Shown piece after piece: positions 57,811 to 64,000 of a DNA stretch of 64,000 bases. A program made the position numbers and the translations under genes. Position 1 is the first letter of the stretch. Each line of letters starts with the position of its first letter. Source of the DNA: Elmis aenea. Its lineage: Eukaryota > Arthropoda > Insecta > Coleoptera > Elmidae. The stretch spans positions 41,793,470 through 41,857,469 of the forward strand of contig OX393578.1 in the NCBI GenBank assembly GCA_947652605.1, in the 5' to 3' direction. The notes below the pieces were generated by a model that had not been told where the DNA came from, searched no databases, and saw nothing but the letters and a program-made list of their open reading frames with translations.

Positions 57811-58416
57811 TACCGGGTGATTCAGTTTGAATGTCGCACCCCTATAACTCCGTTATTTTAAAAGCAAGCCCCAATAACTCTCATATTTATGATGTCAAAA
57901 TGGCGACGGACCACTTTTTTTTTCAAACATTTTTAAACTACTATTTCTTATTAATAGATACGTATAGAAATTTAATTCTTATTCCGTTCGTGCATTAAGA
58001 AAATAAAATACTTAGATCCGCATTTAATTTATTTTCTACAAAATGTGTTTTTTTTTTTTAAATAATAAACACATTTACGGAAGTTTTAAACTGTCAAATA
58101 CTACAGCGATTGAGTTTAATATTGCCGAATACAACGATTGGATAAATAATTAAAAGTTTTTTAACTCATTTTCCTCAAAAAATTTCCCATATATTTTAAC
58201 TTTTTTAACACAATATGGGATTAAGAATTTATTTCTCGATCAGAATCTATAAGAAGGTATACTACGTAATTTTTAAAAAAGTTTACTACCGCCTGTTTAA
58301 TATATTTCATCGTAGAAAAAATATTTTAACGTCATTTGATAAAGAATTTTTATAAGAGGTTTCTCTTAAAATAACAAAGTTATAGGAGTGCGACAGTCAA
58401 ACTGTATCACCCGGTA
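57811..58416. mobile_element. Long foldback element, TACCGGGTGATTCAG family
   Basis: Starts TACCGGGTGATTCAGTTTGA, ends with the near complement TCAAACTGTATCACCCGGTA. Arms of at least 70 bp are clear (GTCGCACCCCTATAACTCCG against TTATAGGAGTGCGAC), with weaker mirroring further in. TA tips. A half copy lies at 55487. Confidence 0.8.
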
Positions 58417-59008
58417 TAAATATTTTGTCATAATACCTGGTGTTGTGGAGTTGTTTTTAAATACAAATGTGATAGGTAGTTGATGTACATACTAATTTTA
58501 TTTTATTATGCAAGGGACACCTTATATACAATAATTATATTGGATTTTGTTTTTAAAAATTGATTTTTAGTGCTGTTTTGATCTATGTACATACGTCATA
58601 ACTAGAGTATAATTATAGATATAAGTTTATTTTAAGTTTTATAATTAGGTGACGTGATGATTAATTATTCATTAGTTTTAGTAAAAGTTTCTATCGTTCA
58701 AACAACAACTTCAAAATTATAATTTTTTTAAATTAAGATAGACTAAAAACATACAACATGAAGTTATCAAATTTTGTAATTAGCCGTTCGTACGCTTCGT
58801 GCACATTTTTGTTTCTCTATTAATACACAGAATGACGAGTAAATAAGTTCCCAATAATTTCAATTTATTGACAACGTTTAAGAAGCAACTTTTACCGCAA
58901 TTCCAATTAACAAAACATATACCAACTTTTATCTTTTTACAGCACTTACAATCTGTTTAAATCCTTGCACGTTTAAATTTTTTATCAAATCAGTGAAGTA
59001 TTACAGGT
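58417..59008. other. Intergenic; left flank of the gypsy insertion
   Basis: AT-rich, no gene recognised. Confidence 0.45.
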
Positions 59009-59327
59009 TGTAACAGTATTTTAATTAATACAGTTTAATTCGAATCATGATGTTTACTTGGTACCGCTGGTATTCGTTTGGTAATTTTATACCGGCCCGC
59101 AGCCTCATGTCTTTAAATCGTACGTCATTATTTAATTGTGTCTGTCACCGTGAGGTGCGTTTACCTGGGACAGGTTAGTAGTTTTAATATCAATTTACCG
59201 TACAATTACGGATTTTGTTGCAAAAATGTTCATGATGTTAAAATGAAATATATTTTAGAGAACTGTTAAATATAAAGAAAACTAATAAAAGTTGCCATAA
59301 CAACCAACTATAAGTAGTTTTCTTACA
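59009..59327 (+). repeat. 5' LTR of the gypsy element
   Basis: 319 bp, starting TGTAACAGTATTTTAATTAA and ending TTTTCTTACA. TTTATACC near 59084 may serve as TATA region and AATAAA at 59284-59289 as polyA signal. It ends two bases before the primer binding site. Confidence 0.88.
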
Positions 59328-59329
59328 AC

Positions 59330-59341
59330 TGGCGCTCAACG
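59330..59341 (+). promoter_or_regulatory. Primer binding site
   Basis: TGGCGCTCAACG directly after the 5' LTR differs at one position from TGGCGCCCAACG, the tRNA-Lys-type primer site. It marks where minus-strand DNA synthesis would begin. Confidence 0.75.
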
Positions 59342-59358
59342 TAAACCAACTTCTGATT

Positions 59359-60549
59359 ATGGCGATCCAACATTCGCCCACGCAATTTGGCTCGACAAAT
59401 AAGGGATCGATTCCAAAATCCAACCAGTATTGGACTAGAAACAAATCAAAACAGCAAAACCATCGTAACGAAGATCTGGACGATGGCAGCCGTTTGATAC
59501 GTACGGAAGCTGGGGGACAGGAAAACGGAAAAAACACGATGTCACCTTCAAAGCTAGTGGCGGCAAGTACTACAAATAAAGGTACCGTTTTTGATTTCTT
59601 TAATGCTGCAAAAGCAGTCACGGAACCGTCCACGCGTAAAGGCGAAAATCGAACATCTCTTGACCTCGCTGCGTATCACAACCCAGAGATATCATTCGAA
59701 GGAGATAAGTTCAACAAGGAAACGTCCGTTAATATTGGCGAATCTAACCTTAACAAGGTGAACCAAATTAATAATTCAATTTATAGCCTACCATCGGAAA
59801 ATATGTTTGCCACAAATAATTGTAATAATTGTGTGTGTAATGCAACAAAATCCAGCGGTTTTAATTCCGAGATTATGAAAATGTTACCGACATTTTCAGA
59901 TGTAAATGGGCTTCACCCTGTACAATTTTTATCACAGTTGGAGGAAGTTATGCAACTATATAACCTCCAATATAGTACTTTTCTCGTGAGAAATTTGTTT
60001 AAGGGTGGTGCTAAATGTTGGGCTGATGCGGTAATCAGTTTATTTACTACTTATAACGAATTTAAATCAGGGTTTTTGGAGCAATTTTGGGGAGAAACTA
60101 CCCAGGTTAACGTACGTCACAGTTTAGAAACAGGCCGTTTTACCAAAGATTGTAAAATTACTTATACTGATTATTTCTTGAAACATGTGGCTATGGGTCG
60201 TTATTTGACAGCGGTTATTTCGGAGAAACAGCTTATTGAAAAAATTGCAAAACACTTTTCCCCACAACTATCATATTCCCTTAGCGATTGCCAAAACATA
60301 CCTGATGCTCTAAAGTTTCTACGCATAGCTGATTATTTTAATCACGATTTTCAGCAAGCGAAAATAAACGAGGGGTTTCCAAATAGCAATTCCCAACGTG
60401 TGTTTACAGATAAATCTCAAAATTTTCGACGGTTTCAAAACCGTACTCCCAACGGCAAGATGGCACAGTTGGAGTTGGACGAAAAAAATTCTAATATGGA
60501 AATTGATGAAAATCAATTTCCGGAAAACTTAACGCACTCCGTTGTTTAG
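59359..60549 (+). CDS. gag: Gag protein of the gypsy element
   Basis: 396 residues from the first ATG after the primer site. The N-terminal ~165 residues are polar and low in order (many Asn, Ser, Lys), with one small Cys cluster (NNCNNCVCN near 154-162). Residues of about 175-340 look like a Ty3-type capsid: MLPTFSDVNGLHPVQFLSQL, then FKGGAKCWADAV, FLEQFWGE and ALKFLRIADYF. Capsid forms the particle that packages the RNA. No CCHC zinc knuckle is seen; the basic C-terminal part (near 345-370, with RRFQNRTPNGK) may bind RNA instead. The frame ends with an acidic tail and TAG at 60547-60549, overlapping pol by about 40 bases. Antisense frames here are shadows. Confidence 0.88.
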   Translation: MAIQHSPTQFGSTNKGSIPKSNQYWTRNKSKQQNHRNEDLDDGSRLIRTEAGGQENGKNTMSPSKLVAASTTNKGTVFDFFNAAKAVTEPSTRKGENRTSLDLAAYHNPEISFEGDKFNKETSVNIGESNLNKVNQINNSIYSLPSENMFATNNCNNCVCNATKSSGFNSEIMKMLPTFSDVNGLHPVQFLSQLEEVMQLYNLQYSTFLVRNLFKGGAKCWADAVISLFTTYNEFKSGFLEQFWGETTQVNVRHSLETGRFTKDCKITYTDYFLKHVAMGRYLTAVISEKQLIEKIAKHFSPQLSYSLSDCQNIPDALKFLRIADYFNHDFQQAKINEGFPNSNSQRVFTDKSQNFRRFQNRTPNGKMAQLELDEKNSNMEIDENQFPENLTHSVV

Positions 60550-63500
60550 ATCCTGGCACCGGAGCTGTAAAGAACAGGATCGATACTAAAAATAATCCAG
60601 TATCCGATTTACTTGAGTGCGAATATGATCATGATCTGACTAATCCTAGTAGATTACCGGTCATAGCAGTAACTATTCAAAACAGATATTTTGCCGGTTT
60701 AGTTGACACTGGCAGCGAATTTTGTGCAATTAGTTCTGATGTGTGGGAACAGATTGATCATGATAATATTCCGAACTTTAAAATCTCAGGTGTTAGAGTT
60801 TCTGGAGCCTTTAAGGCAAAGAACCGGAAGATTACTAATCAGATTCTTCTTCCATTTTCTTTAGATGCTGCAAATTTCGAGTTCGAATTTTTGCTTGTAC
60901 CTGATTTAGTTTTTCCAATTATTTTGGGTCGGGATTTCCTTAAATCCGTGAATGCGGTTATTACTTTAGCCACGAATAAAATTTCATTGTCGTATCGTAA
61001 TAAGCTTATCGAAATTTCCGAATTACCAAATGTGCATAGTTATTCATCGTTGCCGTCTTTGCAAATGCAACACTTGCATATAAACCACGCGGCATTTGAA
61101 GTGACAGCAGCTGAAACTGATTACGCTCCCGATTTTGAACAAATTCTTGAAACGTGTGAAATTACTGACATTCAAAAAAGCATGGCGATAAATGTTTTAA
61201 AAAATCATGTCGATGTATTTTCGGATATACCCGGAAAAACGCGCGAGTACGTGCATGAGATAAAAGTATTTGATGAGACGCCTTTTGTTCAAAAGGCATA
61301 CCCTGTCCCTTTGGCTCATCGAGAAAAGGTAGACGGTGAAATTCAAAAAATGGTTAGGTGGGGAGTTATCGAAAAGGCGTCAACACCATATATTAGTCCC
61401 TTAGTAATCGCGGTTCGCAAAAATGGAAGGGTGCGCGTATGTTTAGACTCTAGGCGACTAAATAAAGTGCTAGTTCAAGACCATGAACAGCCACAACCCA
61501 TTGAGGAAATTTTAAGAACCTTACGAGGGGTGAAGTTCATGTCCACCTTGGATTTAACCAATGGCTATTGGCAGTTACCTCTGCGAGAAGAGGACAAACG
61601 GTTTACGGGCTTTTTGTACAATAACCAGTCTTATCAATTTTGCGTTTTACCGTTTGGTCTAAGTACAGCTGTAGCCTCTTTTACGAGGTGTATGCGTAAA
61701 ATTTTGGGACCCGAATTTCATTCATTCACTGCCGCTTACGTCGATGATTTAATCGTAGGATCAGAGACGTTCGAGCAGCATTTAAGTCATCTCGATCGCG
61801 TATTAACTAGGTTAGGTGAAGCCGGTCTTACTTTGCGACTCGAAAAATGCTCGTTTTTTAAACGTGAAATGGTTTATTTGGGTTATTCGGTTAGTGAATT
61901 GGGTATACGGCCCGATCCTTCTAGAACAACGGCTATTCGTGATTTTCCTAGACCACAAAACGTAAAACAGTTACAAGGATTTTTGGGTCTTTGTAATTAC
62001 GATCGGTCATTCTGTGAAGATTTTAGTAATACTATAGAGCCGCTTGTGGCTCTTACGCGAAAGAAAAATAAGTGGTCCTGGACAGAAAAGGAAGAAACGG
62101 CATTTGGGCAGGCCAAGACCAAAATCGAGAATTCGGTTCTCTTAAGTCATCCGGTTTTAGATTCTAAATATTATGTGGAGGCTGATAGCAGCGATTTTGG
62201 TTTAGGTTGCGTATTATACCAGCGTGTTAATAACGAAAGAAAAGTGATAGCTTACGCTAGTCGATTAATGAGCGAATGTGAACGGCGCTATAGCGTTCCA
62301 GAAAAGGAAGCTCTCGCAATTTTATTTGCAGTTACGAAGTGGCGCGTGTATCTTTTAGGTAAACGCTTCACGATAGCTACAGATCACCGGTCCTTGTCGT
62401 ATTTACAGAGTTGTAGGTTACTTAGCCCAAGGATTACCAGATGGTGCCTAATCTTACAAGAATTTGACTACGACATAAAATATATCCCGGGGCGGTGTAA
62501 CCTTATTGCAGACTCTTTGAGCCGGAATCCGGTGTTAAGATTGCCAACCCCCACAGATAAACAATTTATTATAAATTCCGTGATCAAGGCCGACGAGTCA
62601 TATAGAAAAATTTTGAAGTCCTTGCCTGACTTGCAGCGCTCGGATACAAAGTTGGGAGAAATTATAAAAGATATTGAATCGAATCCTGATAGTAACCCTC
62701 GATATGTCATGCACAAGGAATTATTGTTCATGCGTCGTGCTGATGGTGAACCGTGCGTGCTTTGTATTCCCCTATCTCTGACAGAGGTTACCGCGCGTGT
62801 TTTTCACGAGAGTTGGGGCCATTTTGGCTTATACAAAACTCATACTGCTCTTCGACGTGAAGTGTGGTGGCCAAATATGTCACGGGATCTAAAACAAGTA
62901 ATAAAGTCGTGTGAAAGCTGTCAATTTGTTAAGCCTTCGCGACTACCTGATCCCCCGCTATCGTCTATAATACCAGAAGGTCCGAATCGCGTTGCGGCGA
63001 TTGATCTGTATGGACCTTTGCCGATTTCCAGAGGCGGTGTAGAATATATTTGCGTGGTTTTAGATGTGTTTAGTAAGCATACCGCCTTATATCCCTTGAA
63101 GAAAGCGACTACCGAGGCGGTTCTTAAGCGTCTTACTACCGAGTATTTTATTCATGTGGGTGTGCCGGATACTATTCTGAGCGACCATGGAAGTCAGTTT
63201 ACTTCTAGCAAATGGAAGAAACGTTTATCTGAATATAATGTTAAAACGGTTTTATGCTCCGTAAGACATCCACAAGCCAACCCTGTCGAAAGGTCTATGA
63301 GGGAAATTGGCAGACTGTGCAGGACATATTGTTCTGCAAAGCACACTCGTTGGGCTTGGGAAATTTCTCGTTTCGTCGAGCTACTTAACTCCGTAGTTCA
63401 CGAGTCTACAGGATTTTGCCCTTTAGAGTTACATTTCAATAAGACTCCTAGCTCTATTTTACGACCAATGATTGATTTTCCGGGATTTCCACCTACGGTT

Positions 63501-63806
63501 CGGGAAGATAGGCTGGTGCTCGCCGCTGAAACACTGCGGGGGCGTTCTGCCCGCCGAAGTTTGTATAACCAGAAGCGAGACGTAAGTTTAAAGGTGGGTG
63601 ACGTTGTACTTTTAAGGGCTAACAACATCTCGGATTCGTTCCGGAAGGAAACTGCGAAGTTTTTTCCCTTGTTTGAAGGGCCCTATTTAATTAAAAAACA
63701 AGTCGGAACCTATACTTATGTGCTGGAAAAAACTAACGGAACTGAAAGGGGGGTTTTTCATGCCTCTCATTTAAAACAGTTTCATGGTACTTTCGCTCGA
63801 GGCTAA
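60510..63806 (+). CDS. pol: Pol polyprotein (protease, RT, RNase H, integrase), -1 frame
   Basis: Open frame of 1098 codons lying -1 to gag and overlapping its last 40 bases, so expression needs a -1 ribosomal shift. GGAAAAC near 60522 is the only slippery-like heptamer that I see, and it is not canonical. Domains by position: aspartic protease with LVDTGSEF (60699-60722) and ILGRDFL near 60925; reverse transcriptase with STLDLTNGYWQLPL near 61550 and catalytic YVDD at 61737-61748; RNase H with VEADSSDFGLG near 62178, PEKEALAI near 62302 and TDHRSLSYL near 62380. The integrase has an H-H-C-C finger (62805-62925) and catalytic Asp 63003, Asp 63183 and Glu 63288 (D-59-D-34-E), followed by a GPY/F module (FPLFEGPY near 63664). 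No chromodomain and no stop codons. All catalytic residues seem present, so this copy may be active. Confidence 0.93.
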   Translation, partial: KSISGKLNALRCLDPGTGAVKNRIDTKNNPVSDLLECEYDHDLTNPSRLPVIAVTIQNRYFAGLVDTGSEFCAISSDVWEQIDHDNIPNFKISGVRVSGAFKAKNRKITNQILLPFSLDAANFEFEFLLVPDLVFPIILGRDFLKSVNAVITLATNKISLSYRNKLIEISELPNVHSYSSLPSLQMQHLHINHAAFEVTAAETDYAPDFEQILETCEITDIQKSMAINVLKNHVDVFSDIPGKTREYVHEIKVFDETPFVQKAYPVPLAHREKVDGEIQKMVRWGVIEKASTPYISPLVIAVRKNGRVRVCLDSRRLNKVLVQDHEQPQPIEEILRTLRGVKFMSTLDLTNGYWQLPLREEDKRFTGFLYNNQSYQFCVLPFGLSTAVASFTRCMRKILGPEFHSFTAAYVDDLIVGSETFEQHLSHLDRVLTRLGEAGLTLRLEKCSFFKREMVYLGYSVSELGIRPDPSRTTAIRDFPRPQNVKQLQGFLGLCNYDRSFCEDFSNTIEPLVALTRKKNKWSWTEKEETAFGQAKTKIENSVLLSHPVLDSKYYVEADSSDFGLGCVLYQRVNNERKVIAYASRLMSECERRYSVPEKEALAILFAVTKWRVYLLGKRFTIATDHRSLSYLQSCRLLSPRITRWCLILQEFDYDIKYIPGRCNLIADSLSRNPVLRLPTPTDKQFIINSVIKADESYRKILKSLPDLQRSDTKLGEIIKDIESNPDSNPRYVMHKELLFMRRADGEPCVLCIPLSLTEVTARVFHESWGHFGLYKTHTALRREVWWPNMSRDLKQVIKSCESCQFVKPSRLPDPPLSSIIPEGPNRVAAIDLYGPLPISRGGVEYICVVLDVFSKHTALYPLKKATTEAVLKRLTTEYFIHVGVPDTILSDHGSQFTSSKWKKRLSEYNVKTVLCSVRHPQANPVERSMREIGRLCRTYCSAKHTRWAWEISRFVELLNSVVHESTGFCPLELHFNKTPSSILRPMIDFPGFPPTVREDRLVLAAETLRGRSARRSLYNQKRDVSLKVGDVVLLRANNISDSFRKETAKFFPLFEGPYLIKKQVGTYTYVLEKTNGTERGVFHASHLKQFHGTFARG

Positions 63807-63888
63807 TCCATAGTAACCTATTTGGTTGTTATTTATTCTTTTACCTAGGAATTCCTATAAACCTGGCTCCTTGTCTTAACCTACTCGC

Positions 63889-63904
63889 GAATGTGGGGGA
63901 CAGT
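63889..63904 (+). promoter_or_regulatory. Polypurine tract
   Basis: GAATGTGGGGGACAGT immediately before the 3' LTR holds a short purine run (GGGGGA) in the usual plus-strand priming place. Confidence 0.65.
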
Positions 63905-64000
63905 TGTAACAGTATTTTAATTAATACAGTTTAATTCGAATCATGATGTTTACTTGGTACCGCTGGTATTCGTTTGGTAATTTTATACCGGCCCGCAGCC
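63905..64000 (+). repeat. 3' LTR of the gypsy element, truncated by window end
   Basis: The first 96 bases, TGTAACAGTATTTTAATTAA onward, equal 59009-59104 at every position. Confidence 0.92.

Larger units (their letters stand above)
59009..64000 (+). mobile_element. Ty3/gypsy LTR retrotransposon, young, right end outside window
   Basis: Order: 5' LTR 59009-59327, primer binding site, gag, pol in -1 frame, polypurine tract, 3' LTR from 63905 cut by the window end. Both coding regions are open throughout. The 96 visible bases of the 3' LTR are identical to the 5' LTR, so insertion was recent. There is no env gene: only about 100 bases separate pol from the 3' LTR. The target duplication cannot be checked because the right flank is missing. 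Confidence 0.95.

Noticed and set aside
59238..59633. 131-codon minus-strand frame over gag
   Set aside because: Antisense to a well supported gag gene, with no family motif.
60319..60516. Minus-strand frame over the gag C-terminus
   Set aside because: Antisense shadow of gag.
62468..63628. Minus-strand frames over pol
   Set aside because: Antisense shadows of an intact polyprotein.
63807..63904. Possible env gene after pol
   Set aside because: Only about 100 bases separate the pol stop from the 3' LTR, so there is no room for an envelope gene.

Overview
The window is AT-rich nuclear DNA of an insect. A beetle is plausible: two of the small secreted proteins are Gly/His-rich like the beetle peptides tenecin-3 and holotricin-3, and long foldback repeats with TACAGGGTG ends dominate the repeats. 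The species cannot be fixed from the sequence.

Six small intron-containing genes, all on the minus strand, look like real host genes: 6465-2724, 16481-15902, 18726-18180, 30648-27061, 35281-33764 and 44218-43661. Each begins with a coding micro-exon of 2-5 codons. A phase-0 intron follows, then an exon that opens inside a hydrophobic signal peptide and runs into a low-complexity or Cys-rich mature peptide of 45-135 residues. Three of them (30.6, 35.3 and 44.2 kb) have a TATA box about 32 bp upstream of a TTAGT initiator and are probably paralogues. Only one host gene uses three coding exons.

The rest is almost entirely mobile DNA. (1) Eight complete long foldback elements of 0.6-1.8 kb with TA-flanked TACAGGGTG or TACCGGGTG ends; one still carries decayed mariner-type transposase in its loop. 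(2) Seven hAT-type insertions with perfect 8-bp target duplications, at 4.6, 12.7, 26.1, 41.4, 53.1, 55.5 and 56.7 kb, plus decayed ones. (3) An apparently intact Crypton-type tyrosine-recombinase element with one 53-bp intron (21.7-23.6 kb), plus an internally deleted relative at 51.8-52.2 kb and a fragment at 8.9 kb. (4) A Harbinger element (7.1-8.9 kb) with two younger insertions in it, an internally deleted mariner (1.6-2.5 kb), piggyBac (23.9-24.5 kb), hAT, MULE and pogo-like remnants, and a Helitron-like repeat. (5) A young Ty3/gypsy retrotransposon (59.0 kb to the window end) with gag, a -1 frameshifted pol, no env, and LTRs identical over the 96 visible bases.

Many elements sit inside the introns of the peptide genes: a foldback and a hAT MITE in gene 1, a pogo-like element and a foldback in the 30.6-kb gene, and a foldback in the 35.3-kb gene. 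They account for much of the intron length. I see no tRNA, rRNA or CRISPR array. The most unusual points are the intact intron-bearing Crypton with its hairpin-apex inversion between copies, a 1.8-kb foldback carrying the same nested 64-bp element in both arms, and a recurring GC-rich hairpin apex in otherwise unrelated palindromes.
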